A stretch of 56,436 nt of DNA from DATAEU01 sp046735355 (GTDB lineage Bacteria > Actinomycetota > UBA4738 > HRBIN12): the NCBI GenBank assembly GCA_046735355.1, contig JBKPTC010000011.1, positions 1 through 56,436 of the forward strand, read 5' to 3'. The translations under genes and the position numbers were made by a program. Below, piece by piece: positions 7,398 to 16,056 of this stretch; the first letter of the stretch is position 1, and each line of letters opens with the position of its first letter. The notes below the pieces were generated by a model. It had not been told where the DNA came from. It searched no databases and saw only the letters and a list, made by a program, of their open reading frames with translations.

Positions 7398-10204
7398 CGA
7401 CGTCCCCGAAGGCGCGGCGTGCCACGACGCGGCCGTCGAACACGAAGGCGCGCGCGACGCGTTCCCGCTCGCGCGGCGACGGCGCCACAAAGCCATCCCT
7501 GTCCCCCGACCTCACGATCGTCAACGAGCGCGTCTTCCGCGGGCCCAACTACTACGCGTTCGAGCCGGCGATCAAGCTCCTCGTCGATCTCGGGTCGCTC
7601 GAGCACTATCCGTCGAACGAGATCCCGGGGTTCACCGAGGGACTCCTCGACATGCTGCCCGGCGTCGGCGAACACTCGTGCTCCCGCGGTCACGCGGGCG
7701 GGTTCCGCGAGCGGCTGATCGAGGGCACCTGGGCCGGCCACATCGCCGAGCACATCGCGATCGAGCTCCAGCGCGAATCGGGCGCGCACGTCTACCGCGG
7801 CAAGACGCGCGGCGCGGGTGAGCCGGGCCGCTACAACGTCATCTACGGGTACTGGGAGGAGCAGGTCGGCCTGGCCGCCGGCCGCCTCGCGGTTCGCATG
7901 GTCAACCATCTGGTCCGCGCGGACCCCGACCTCGACGTCATCGCCGAGCTCGAGAACCTGATCCGGCTGGCCGAGCGGCGAGCCTTCGGCCCGTCGACGC
8001 AGGCGCTGCTCGACGAGGCCGCGAGCCGCGACATCCCGTACCTCCGGCTGAACGATCAATCGCTGGTGCAACTCGGTCAGGGGAAGTACCAGAAGCGGGT
8101 CCGCGCGACGATGACGTCGACGACGTCGGCGCTGGCCGTCGATATCGCGGGCGACAAGAAGCTCACCAACCAGCTGCTCGCGGCCGCCGGGCTCCCCGTT
8201 CCGCCGAGCGAGGTGGTCACGACGGCCGATCGGGCGGTCGATGCCGCAACGCGGATCGGCTTCCCCGTCGCCGTCAAGCCGCTCGACGGCAACCACGGAC
8301 GCGGGGTCTCCCTCGAGGTGAAGGGCATCCGCGACGTGCGATCCGCGTTCAACCGCGCGCTCAAGCAGTCGCGCAGCGGCGACGTCGTCGTCGAGCGGAT
8401 GGTGGCCGGCCGCGACTACCGATTCCTCGTCGTCGACGGAACGATGGCGGCGATCGCGGAACGCGTCGCGGCGCACGTCACCGGCGACGGGTCACACACC
8501 GTGCGAGAGCTCGTCGACCTCGCGAACGCGGACCCGCGTCGCGGCATCGGCCACGAGAAGGTGCTGACTCGCATGCGGATCGACGACGAGACCGCGCGCC
8601 TGCTCCGCGAGCAGGGGCTGACGCTCGACGCCATACCCGACGAGGGAGCGACCGTGCGGATCGCCGCGACCGGCAACATGTCGACGGGCGGGATCTCGAT
8701 CGACAGAACGTGGGAGGCGCACGACGACAACGTCGAGATCGCCGAGGAGGCGGCGCGCGTGGTCGGGCTCGACGTCGCCGGCATCGACTTCATCGCGCCG
8801 GACATTTCCAAGCCCGTCCGCGAGACGGGCGGCGCCATCGTCGAGGTCAACGCGGCGCCGGGGTTCCGGATGCACACCAACCCGACCGAGGGCGAGCCGC
8901 AGTACGTCGCGAAGCCGGTGATCGATCTGCTCTTTCCGCCCGGCACGCCGTCACGCATCCCGATCGTGGCGGTGACCGGATCGAACGGCAAGACGACCAC
9001 CGTACGGATGATCGCGCACATCATGAAAGGCAAGGGGCACAAGGTCGGCATGACCGCGACCGACGGCATCTATATCGACGGCCGGCTGTCGCGGCGTGTC
9101 GACGCGAGCGGCCCGCGTTCGGCGCAGAAGGTGCTGCAGAACCCGCGGGTCGACCTCGCGGTGTTCGAGGTGGCGCGCGGCGGGATCCTGCGCGAGGGGC
9201 TCGGGTACGGCCGGAACGACGTCGCGGTAGTGCTCAACGTGACGGGCGACCATCTCGGTCTCGCCGAGATCGACACGATCGAGCAGCTGGCGGCCGTCAA
9301 GCAGGTCGTCGTCGAGGCCGTCCCGCGCGAAGGCACCGCCGTGCTGAACGCCGACGACCCGCTCGTCCTCGAGATGCGCAAGCACTGCTCGGGCAACGTG
9401 ATCCTGTTCTCGGAGCGCCCCGATCACGAGCTGATCGACCGCTGGGTCCGGCGCGGGCGCAAGGCGGTCGTCCTCGAGCCCGACGAGCAGGGCGAGCTGA
9501 TGGTGATCCGCGACGGGCGGCGCACGATGCCGATCGGATACGTACACCTGTTTCCGGCGACGTTCGACGGCCTCGCCCGCATGAACGTGCAGAACGCGCT
9601 CGCCGCGGCGGCGGCGGCGCACGCGGCCGGCGCGCACCTGCACGACATCCGCTCGGGGCTCCGGACGTTCTCGACGTCGTTCTACGACGCGCCAGGGCGA
9701 CTGAACATGCTCGAGATCGGCGGCGTGCGGGTGATCGTCGACTACGCGCACAACGCGCCGGGACTGCGGACCGTCGGCGACTTCGTGGAGCGCATGACAT
9801 CCGGCGTCGTCGACCGCGGACGTCCCGGAACGCCGACCTGGGACGCCAACCTCCGCGTCGCGGTGATCGCGACGGCCGGCGACCGCCGCGACGAGGACAT
9901 GCGCGAGCTCGGCCGCGTCGCGGCCCGGTACTTCGACGAGATCGTGGTGCGCGAGGATCGCAACACTCGCGGACGCGAGCGCGGCGAGACCGCCGCGCTG
10001 GTCGCCGAGGGCGTCCGCGAGGCGCAGACCACCGGCGCGCGAGCCGGAAGCGTCGAGATCATCCCGGACGAGATGGAGGCCGTCCGGCGCACGCTCGACC
10101 GGAGCCGCCCCGGCGACCTCGTCGTGCTGTGCGTCGACTACGCGTCGGAGGTCTGGGACGAGCTCGAGGCGCGTCGGGCCCGCTCGCGACGCTCCCCGGT
10201 GTAG
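7394..10204 (+). CDS. cphA: Cyanophycin synthetase
   Basis: 936 residues from a GTG at 7394 (GTGA overlap with cyanophycinase). The first 35 residues are Lys/Arg/Thr-rich and probably disordered. Residues about 40-200 match the CphA N-terminal domain (FRGPNYYAFEPAIKLLVDLG). Residues about 225-490 are an ATP-grasp domain (KKLTNQLLAAAGLPVPPS, VAVKPLDGNHGRGV, IVEVNAAPGFRMH). Residues about 520-936 are a Mur-ligase domain with P-loop VTGSNGKTTT (near 527), EVARGGILREGLG, NVTGDHLGL and VDYAHNAPGL. The ATP-grasp part adds Asp to the backbone and the Mur part adds Arg side chains, so the protein can make cyanophycin, a nitrogen reserve. Its 3' end overlaps the opposing Mur-ligase gene by 67 nt. Confidence 0.95.
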   Translation: MTTSPKARRATTRPSNTKARATRSRSRGDGATKPSLSPDLTIVNERVFRGPNYYAFEPAIKLLVDLGSLEHYPSNEIPGFTEGLLDMLPGVGEHSCSRGHAGGFRERLIEGTWAGHIAEHIAIELQRESGAHVYRGKTRGAGEPGRYNVIYGYWEEQVGLAAGRLAVRMVNHLVRADPDLDVIAELENLIRLAERRAFGPSTQALLDEAASRDIPYLRLNDQSLVQLGQGKYQKRVRATMTSTTSALAVDIAGDKKLTNQLLAAAGLPVPPSEVVTTADRAVDAATRIGFPVAVKPLDGNHGRGVSLEVKGIRDVRSAFNRALKQSRSGDVVVERMVAGRDYRFLVVDGTMAAIAERVAAHVTGDGSHTVRELVDLANADPRRGIGHEKVLTRMRIDDETARLLREQGLTLDAIPDEGATVRIAATGNMSTGGISIDRTWEAHDDNVEIAEEAARVVGLDVAGIDFIAPDISKPVRETGGAIVEVNAAPGFRMHTNPTEGEPQYVAKPVIDLLFPPGTPSRIPIVAVTGSNGKTTTVRMIAHIMKGKGHKVGMTATDGIYIDGRLSRRVDASGPRSAQKVLQNPRVDLAVFEVARGGILREGLGYGRNDVAVVLNVTGDHLGLAEIDTIEQLAAVKQVVVEAVPREGTAVLNADDPLVLEMRKHCSGNVILFSERPDHELIDRWVRRGRKAVVLEPDEQGELMVIRDGRRTMPIGYVHLFPATFDGLARMNVQNALAAAAAAHAAGAHLHDIRSGLRTFSTSFYDAPGRLNMLEIGGVRVIVDYAHNAPGLRTVGDFVERMTSGVVDRGRPGTPTWDANLRVAVIATAGDRRDEDMRELGRVAARYFDEIVVREDRNTRGRERGETAALVAEGVREAQTTGARAGSVEIIPDEMEAVRRTLDRSRPGDLVVLCVDYASEVWDELEARRARSRRSPV

Positions 10205-11967
10205 CGCCGCGCCCTGCGGACGAGCCGTCGGATCGCGTCCGGGTCCGCGAGCACCGCGCCGCGTCGCTCGAGCTCGGCGAAGACCTCGGGCCGCTGCCCG
10301 AGCGCAGCGAGCCCGATCACGTCGAGCGGCCGCGACCGCTCGAGCATCAGCGCGAGCGCCGCCATCTCGTCCTCGACCACCGGGACGTCCGTCGCGCCCG
10401 CATCGACCGCGCCGGCGCGGAGCCGGTCGACGAGGTCCCTCGGATCGCGGCCCCGGAGGTAGTGCTGGAGCCCGGCGACGACCGGGTGATGCGCGCCGCG
10501 GCCCGCGCGGTACCCGAGCGCGTGCAGGACGTCGTCCTGGCGGTCGCCGGCCGCGCAGTACGCGAGCCAGATCCGCGCGCCCGCCGGGCGCAGGCCGGCG
10601 AGGATCTCCGTCAAGCCGATCATCCCAGCCTCGTTGTGCGCGTAGTCGACGACGACGATGCGATCGCCGAGCGTGAACACGTTCGCGCGGCCCGGATTGC
10701 TCTGAGGCGTCTGACGGAACGTGCGGAGGCCGCGCACGACGGCGTCCTCCTCGACGCCGACGGCGAGTGCCGCGGCGGTCGCGGCCATCGCGTTCTGCAC
10801 GTGGTGCGTCGCGATGCCGGCGAGCGTCACGGGAACGTCCTCGAGCGGAACGAGCCGGTGAAGCGCGGCCCCCGGCCCGAGCGCGACGAGCCGGCCGTCG
10901 AGCACCGTCATCGCGCGGCCGCGCTCCGCGAGCGCCTCGCGGATCGCCGGGTGGTTGGGATCGAGCGAGCACAGGAACGGCCTTCCCGTCGCGCCACGCC
11001 GCATGGCCAGCACCCGGGGGTCGTCCGCGTTCAGGACGTCCCAGCCGTCGGGCCGCGTGATCCGCGTGATCGCCTGCTTCACCTCGGCGAGCTGATCGAG
11101 GGTGTGGATGTCGTTCAGACCGAGGTGGTCGCTCGAGATGTTCGTGACGACCGCGACGTCGTTGTGAGCGGTGCCGATCCCGCGGAGCAGGATCCCGCCG
11201 CGAGCGGTCTCGAGCACGGCGACCTCGACGCCCGGCTGCGAGAGCGCGATGCGGGCGCCCGCGAAGCCGGAGTAGTCGCCGGACTCCACGAGGTTGCCGT
11301 CGTGGTACACGCCGTCGGTCGAGGAGTACGCAACGCTCCGACCGGCCGCGGCGAGCAGATGCGCCAGGAGGCGCACCGTCGTCGTCTTGCCGTTGGTCCC
11401 GGTCACCGCGATGACGGGGATCGGCGGCTCGGGAACGACCGGGCCGTCGCCGGGCTCGGCGGCCGCGACACGACGCGCCGCCTCCTCGAAGATGCGCGCC
11501 GGTCGCCGGCGCGTCCGCAGGAGCGCGGTCATGGCCACGGGGACCTCCCGGGCGAGCGCCTCCGCGGTACCGCGCCGCCGCCACGGAAAGGCGGCGACGA
11601 TCTGGTCGCCGGCGCCGGGTGCCGTGCGCCCGCGCACGCCCAGGCGGGTCCCGGTCGCGGCGGCGATCGAGCGCGCGCACTGCGCGGCTGCGCGCGACGC
11701 GAACCGTAGCCGCTGGTCAGATCCGCGCTCACCGGCGCGAACGCTGGACGGCAGCTCCAACTCGTCGGCCAGCCGGTCGAGCCGTTCCGTCGTCGCGCGC
11801 TGCCATCCGGGCACCGAGAGCGTGAGCTTCACCGCGGGCCTCGGGAAGTAGAGGTTCGGTCCGTCGAGGATCCGGAGCTCGGCCAGCTCGACGACCGGCG
11901 GCCGCGATCGAGCGGCGCCGGGCCGGACGGACCGCGGGCGCCGGTTCCCTGCCACGCGTCGAACCAT
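10138..11967 (-). CDS. CphA-like Mur ligase lacking the ATP-grasp domain
   Basis: 609 residues. Residues about 25-150 carry a CphA-type N-terminal segment (ELRILDGPNLYFPRPAVKLTL, compare RGPNYYAFEPAIKLL in the neighbour). They join directly to a Mur-ligase module with P-loop VTGTNGKTTT (about 188-197), ETARGGILLRGIG, NISSDHLGLNDI, NPGRANVF and VDYAHNEAGM. The ATP-grasp domain present in the neighbouring CphA is absent. CphA2-type enzymes also have reduced domain sets and re-polymerise beta-Asp-Arg dipeptides, but they usually keep the ATP-grasp part, so this protein is not a clear CphA2. A role in modifying or recycling an amino-acid polymer is an inference from the neighbours. The ATG at 11967 is the best available but has no obvious ribosome site. 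It converges on cphA with overlapping coding ends. Confidence 0.8.
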   Translation of the reverse strand: MVRRVAGNRRPRSVRPGAARSRPPVVELAELRILDGPNLYFPRPAVKLTLSVPGWQRATTERLDRLADELELPSSVRAGERGSDQRLRFASRAAAQCARSIAAATGTRLGVRGRTAPGAGDQIVAAFPWRRRGTAEALAREVPVAMTALLRTRRRPARIFEEAARRVAAAEPGDGPVVPEPPIPVIAVTGTNGKTTTVRLLAHLLAAAGRSVAYSSTDGVYHDGNLVESGDYSGFAGARIALSQPGVEVAVLETARGGILLRGIGTAHNDVAVVTNISSDHLGLNDIHTLDQLAEVKQAITRITRPDGWDVLNADDPRVLAMRRGATGRPFLCSLDPNHPAIREALAERGRAMTVLDGRLVALGPGAALHRLVPLEDVPVTLAGIATHHVQNAMAATAAALAVGVEEDAVVRGLRTFRQTPQSNPGRANVFTLGDRIVVVDYAHNEAGMIGLTEILAGLRPAGARIWLAYCAAGDRQDDVLHALGYRAGRGAHHPVVAGLQHYLRGRDPRDLVDRLRAGAVDAGATDVPVVEDEMAALALMLERSRPLDVIGLAALGQRPEVFAELERRGAVLADPDAIRRLVRRARRYTGERRERARRASSSSQTSDA

Positions 11968-12077
11968 ACGGCGCGTGGGCACGCGCGGCGTCGACCGCGC
12001 CCAACGCGGCGTCGAGGCGCGGTCGGCTGCGCGGGTCGGTCGGCCGAGCGCACCTTCCTGGGCGCCGACCCCGGGTC

Positions 12078-12083
12078 TAGACT
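12078..12083 (+). promoter_or_regulatory. Leaderless-type -10 box (TAGACT)
   Basis: TAGACT lies 9 nt before the GTG at 12093, with no Shine-Dalgarno between. Confidence 0.5.
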
Positions 12084-12092
12084 CGCGCCACG

Positions 12093-15000
12093 GTGACGGC
12101 CCCGCTGACCTGCCCGGCATGCTCGGCGCAGAACGACGGCGAGCAGCGGTTCTGCACGAGCTGCGGGGCGTCGCTCGCGCAGGCGTGCGCCACCTGCGGA
12201 ACGGCCAACACGCCGACCGCCCGGTTCTGTGGCGCGTGCGGGTCGCCGCTCGAGGCGCCGGCCGCACAGCGACCGTCCGACGTCGCCGAGGAGCGCAAGG
12301 TCGTCTCGGTGCTGTTCGCCGATCTCGCCGGCTTCACGGCGGGCTCGGACGGCGCCGATCCCGAGGACGTCAAGGCACGCCTGCGGCCGTACTTCGCGCG
12401 AGCGCGCCAGGAGATCGAGTCCGTCGGCGGAACGGTCGAGAAGTTCATCGGCGACGCCGTCGTCGGGCTGTTCGGCGCGCCGACCTCGCGCGAGGACGAC
12501 GCGGTCCGCGCGGTGCAGGCAGCGTGGCAGGTCTCCCGGGCGATCGACGAGCTGAACGACCACGATCCGGCGCTCGAGCTCGCGATCCGCGTCGCCGTCG
12601 ACACCGGCGAGGTCGTCGTCGACGTGGACTCGGACGTCGCGCGCGGCGAGACGATCGCTACCGGCGACGTGATGAACACCGCGTCGCGGCTCCAGCACGA
12701 GGCGCCCGTCGGCGGCGTCGTCGTCGGGGAGCGCACGTACCGGTCGACGCAACAGGCATTCGAATACGAGCCGCTGTCGCCGGTCAGCGTCCGCGGCAAG
12801 GCCGCGCCGATCGCGATCTGGCGTGTCGTCGGTCCGCGTTCCGAACAGGAGCGCGCGGCGCTCGCGCCGCTGATCGGACGCCGGCGGGAGCTCGAGCTCC
12901 TCGGCACCATGTGGGACAAGGTGCGCGCCGACGGCCGCACGCATCTCGTGACGGTGTTCGGTCCGCCGGGCATCGGAAAGAGCCGCCTGGTGCGCGAGCT
13001 CCAGCCGCGGCTGGCCCGCGAGGGCGTGTTCCTCAAGGGCCGGTGCCGTCCGTACGGCGAGACGACCGGCTACGGCGCGTTCGGACAGCAGGTGTCGCAG
13101 CTCGCGGGGATCTTCGAGACGGATCCGACGAACGTCGCGCTCGCCAAGCTGACGGAGCGGGTCGCATCGCTGCTGCCGCACGCCGAGGCCGACGAGGTCG
13201 GCCGGCACCTCGCGGTCCTGCTCGGGCTGTCGGACGAGGGCGCGCCGGACAAGCAGCTGCTGTTCTACTCGGCGAGACGATTCGTCGAGGCGGTCGCGGC
13301 CGAGCGGCCGGCGGCGCTCGTGTTCGAGGACATCCACTGGGCCGAGCCGGCGCTACTCGAGCTGCTCGGGTCGCTCGCCTCGCGGCTGAGCGACGTGCCG
13401 GTGTTCATCGTCACGCTCGCCCGCGCGGATCTGCTCGACGCGCACCCGACGTGGGGCGGCGGCCTGGCGCGGTACACCGGTGTGCACCTCGAGCCGCTGT
13501 CCGACGACGACGCGTACGAGCTCGCCGCCGCGCTGCTGGTCGGCGCCGAGGAGGCCTCCGGGTACACCGACCGGCTCGTGCACGCGAGCGGCGGCAATCC
13601 GCTGTTCCTGGAGGAGCTCGCCGCATCCGTCGCCGAACGGACGGCGGATCTCGTCGCCGGCCTTCCGACGACCGTACAGGCGATCATCTCGGGCAGGCTC
13701 GACGCGCTCCCGCGCCGGCATCGACAGCTGCTGCAGGACGCCGCCGTCATCGGCCGCGTCTTCTGGCGGGGCCCGCTCGCCGCGCTCCAGGGCGACGACT
13801 CGGAGCTCGACGTCGTCCTGGACGACCTCGAGCGGCGGGACTTCGTGCGACGGCAAGCCACGTCGAGCGTCCCGGCCGACCGCGAGTACATCTTCAAGCA
13901 CGTCCTGACGCGCGAGGTGGCGTACGGCACGTTGCCGCGCGGGCCACGGCGCGACCGGCACCGCACCGTCGCCGCGTTCATCGAGCGCGCGTCGGGCGAC
14001 CGCGTGCGTGAGTCGGCCTCGATCCTCGCGCACCACTACCGCGAGGCCGGCGACGACGCGAAGACCGCGACGTACCTGATGATGGCCGCGGACGTCGCGT
14101 CGCGCGCGTGGGCCAAGCAGCAGGCCATCGCGCTGCTCGGCGAGGCGATCGAGATCGCCGAGCGCATCGACGATCCCGATCTGCTGATGGGCGCCCGCCT
14201 CGCACGCGCCTCGACGATGATCGACGCGACCCGATTCACGGACGCGGTCGAGGACCTCGACTGGCTGATCGGGCGGGCCGAGGGCCGAGACCTCGCGCTC
14301 GCCCACATCGCGCGCGCGCGCGCCGCGTTCTGGGTGGCCGACGCCGCCCGCGTCGTCGAGCACGGCACCGCCGCGGTCGCCGTCGCGGAGCGCCTCGACG
14401 ACCGCGAGCTGCAGGGCCGAGCGCTGGCCGCGAGCTCCGAGGCAGAGGGGATGCGCGGCGACCTCCCGGCCGCGTTCGAGACGTGGGAGCGCGCCGAGCG
14501 GACGTGGCCGGTCGACCGGCGCGACGCGTCGTACGCGAGGTTCCTCGCCACTCGGTCCGTCATGTCGTACTGGGCGGGCGACTACGAGACCTGTCTCCGC
14601 ATGGCGATCGACGCGCACGACCTCGGGATGGACGTATCGAACCTCGAGGCGGCGGTCACGAGCGCCTGCAACGCCGGCCTGGCGCTCGCCGGCCTGTCGC
14701 GACACGACGAGGGCATCGCGTGGCTCGATCGGGCGATCGACCTCGGGCGCGAGTGGGAGGAGGGCTCGTTCCGGTTCACCGCGCGCGGGATGAACATGCG
14801 CGCCGGCGCGCTCCGCGAGATCGGCGACCTTGCCGGGGCGCGCGCACAGAGCCACGAGGGACTCGAGCTGGCGAAGGAGTCGGCGTTTCCGCCGGCGGCG
14901 ATCAGCGCCCGGCTCGACCTGCTGTACGCGGATCTCATGTCGGGCGACGTGGCGGCCGCCGAGCGCTCGATCCCGGACCTCGCCGACGCGCTCGAGGGCG

Positions 15001-15443
15001 CCAAGGGGTTCCACCAGTTCCTGTGGTCGATCCGGCTGATCGTCGCCCGGGCCGAGACGGCCCTGCTCGCCGGACGCCACGAGGAGGCGATCGCGTTCGC
15101 GCGGACCGCGCTCGAGGAGACCGACCGATTCGGACGGCGGAAGTACGACTGCCTCGTTCGGACCCCGCTCGCGCATGCCCTGTTGGCGACCGGCCGGCCC
15201 GAGGAGGCGGCCGACGTCGCGACGCGAGCGGTCCTGGAGGCCGAGCGGCTCGGCCATCTCCCCTCGCGATGGCCGGCCCTCGCAGCGCTGTCCGACGCAC
15301 GCGCTGCGCTCGGCGACGACGACGGCGCGGCGGACGCGCACGCCGCGGCCGTCCGGAGCATCGAGGAGTTCGAGGCGGGGCTGGGCGACGCGCATCGCGC
15401 GACGCTGCGAGCCCGTCGCGACGTCGCCGCGCTCGTCACCTGA
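12093..15443 (+). CDS. Zinc-ribbon / class III cyclase / AAA ATPase / TPR protein
   Basis: 1116 residues. It starts with two zinc ribbons (Cys 7, 10, 21, 24 and Cys 32, 35, 46, 49). Next is a class III cyclase domain (about 65-240) with both metal aspartates (LFADLAGFT; FIGDAVVGLFG) and the Asn/Arg pair in NTASRL. Then an AAA/NACHT-like ATPase with P-loop FGPPGIGKSRLV (about 290) and a Walker B-like LVFEDIHWAEP. The rest (about 640-1110) is alpha-helical TPR repeats. This 'predicted ATPase' cyclase architecture is widespread in actinobacteria; the TPR part may bind a signal or partner and control cyclase activity. It is one of three class III cyclase-domain genes in the window. No DNA-binding domain is present. 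Confidence 0.88.
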   Translation: MTAPLTCPACSAQNDGEQRFCTSCGASLAQACATCGTANTPTARFCGACGSPLEAPAAQRPSDVAEERKVVSVLFADLAGFTAGSDGADPEDVKARLRPYFARARQEIESVGGTVEKFIGDAVVGLFGAPTSREDDAVRAVQAAWQVSRAIDELNDHDPALELAIRVAVDTGEVVVDVDSDVARGETIATGDVMNTASRLQHEAPVGGVVVGERTYRSTQQAFEYEPLSPVSVRGKAAPIAIWRVVGPRSEQERAALAPLIGRRRELELLGTMWDKVRADGRTHLVTVFGPPGIGKSRLVRELQPRLAREGVFLKGRCRPYGETTGYGAFGQQVSQLAGIFETDPTNVALAKLTERVASLLPHAEADEVGRHLAVLLGLSDEGAPDKQLLFYSARRFVEAVAAERPAALVFEDIHWAEPALLELLGSLASRLSDVPVFIVTLARADLLDAHPTWGGGLARYTGVHLEPLSDDDAYELAAALLVGAEEASGYTDRLVHASGGNPLFLEELAASVAERTADLVAGLPTTVQAIISGRLDALPRRHRQLLQDAAVIGRVFWRGPLAALQGDDSELDVVLDDLERRDFVRRQATSSVPADREYIFKHVLTREVAYGTLPRGPRRDRHRTVAAFIERASGDRVRESASILAHHYREAGDDAKTATYLMMAADVASRAWAKQQAIALLGEAIEIAERIDDPDLLMGARLARASTMIDATRFTDAVEDLDWLIGRAEGRDLALAHIARARAAFWVADAARVVEHGTAAVAVAERLDDRELQGRALAASSEAEGMRGDLPAAFETWERAERTWPVDRRDASYARFLATRSVMSYWAGDYETCLRMAIDAHDLGMDVSNLEAAVTSACNAGLALAGLSRHDEGIAWLDRAIDLGREWEEGSFRFTARGMNMRAGALREIGDLAGARAQSHEGLELAKESAFPPAAISARLDLLYADLMSGDVAAAERSIPDLADALEGAKGFHQFLWSIRLIVARAETALLAGRHEEAIAFARTALEETDRFGRRKYDCLVRTPLAHALLATGRPEEAADVATRAVLEAERLGHLPSRWPALAALSDARAALGDDDGAADAHAAAVRSIEEFEAGLGDAHRATLRARRDVAALVT

Positions 15444-15480
15444 TCGGCTCGTTCACCGCGCGCGCTCGGCGGACGAACGC

Positions 15481-15936
15481 TCAGTCCAGGACGATCGTCG
15501 TGCAGTCCGTCCGATAGACCGGGGTGCCGTTGAGCGAGAGCGTCCAAATCGCACCGTGCGTCGCGTGACGCAGGAAGTCGGCGGCCTCGGGCGTGAAGAA
15601 CACGTCGGCCTTGCCGCCGCCGCCGGCGCTCGTCGTGAGCTCGGCCGTCTGGAAGGCCACGGGCGAGGTCGCACATGTCACGTCGTTCACGTACACGGCG
15701 ATCGTCACGGTGAACGTGGTGTTCGGAAGCGCGCGCGCCACGACGTACACCTCGTGCGCGAAGACGTGCGGCCCGTTGGCATGGATGTTCTCGACGAAGC
15801 CGTTGGCGAGCGGCGCGTCGGCGACCGGATGCAACGCGATGTGTTGCGAGTGCAGGACCGCGTCCGCCGACGCGGTGCTCGCCGTCAGCGTCAGCGCACC
15901 CATCACGACCAGCATGACCGGGATCGAGCGTCGCAT
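15481..15936 (-). CDS. Small secreted protein, unknown function
   Basis: 151 residues. MRRSIPVMLVVMGALTLTASTASADA is a clear Sec signal peptide, cleaved near ASA-DA (about residue 25). The ATG at 15936 is preceded by GAAGGAGGCGAAG, a strong ribosome site. The mature part has no family I recognise: it contains a Cys pair (VTCATS ... RTDCTT) and alternating polar/hydrophobic residues that suggest a beta-sandwich. It converges with the cyclase-AAA gene (37 nt apart). Confidence 0.75.
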   Translation of the reverse strand: MRRSIPVMLVVMGALTLTASTASADAVLHSQHIALHPVADAPLANGFVENIHANGPHVFAHEVYVVARALPNTTFTVTIAVYVNDVTCATSPVAFQTAELTTSAGGGGKADVFFTPEAADFLRHATHGAIWTLSLNGTPVYRTDCTTIVLD

Positions 15937-15975
15937 CTTCGCCTCCTTCGTCGGAACGTCGTCGAGCGTCGAGCC

Positions 15976-16005
15976 ACCGTACCCACGGCCCCCTCCGTAC
16001 CGCAA
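15976..16005 (-). promoter_or_regulatory. Promoter of the small secreted protein gene
   Basis: On the minus strand, TTGCGG (16005-16000) and TACGGT (15981-15976) are separated by 18 nt, a good -35/-10 pair. A start near 15969 would give a leader of about 30 nt that contains the strong ribosome site. Confidence 0.5.
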
Positions 16006-16041
16006 CCAACGCCCATCGACGGGCGGACGTGACGGCGCTGC

Positions 16042-16047
16042 TACGGT
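16042..16047 (+). promoter_or_regulatory. Near-leaderless -10 box (TACGGT)
   Basis: TACGGT lies 9 nt before the MFS transporter ATG. Confidence 0.45.
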
Positions 16048-16056
16048 CGAAGGCGA

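Noticed and set aside
12093..15443. Calling the cyclase-AAA-TPR protein a LuxR/MalT-type transcription factor
   Set aside because: There is no C-terminal helix-turn-helix; the end is TPR-like helices.
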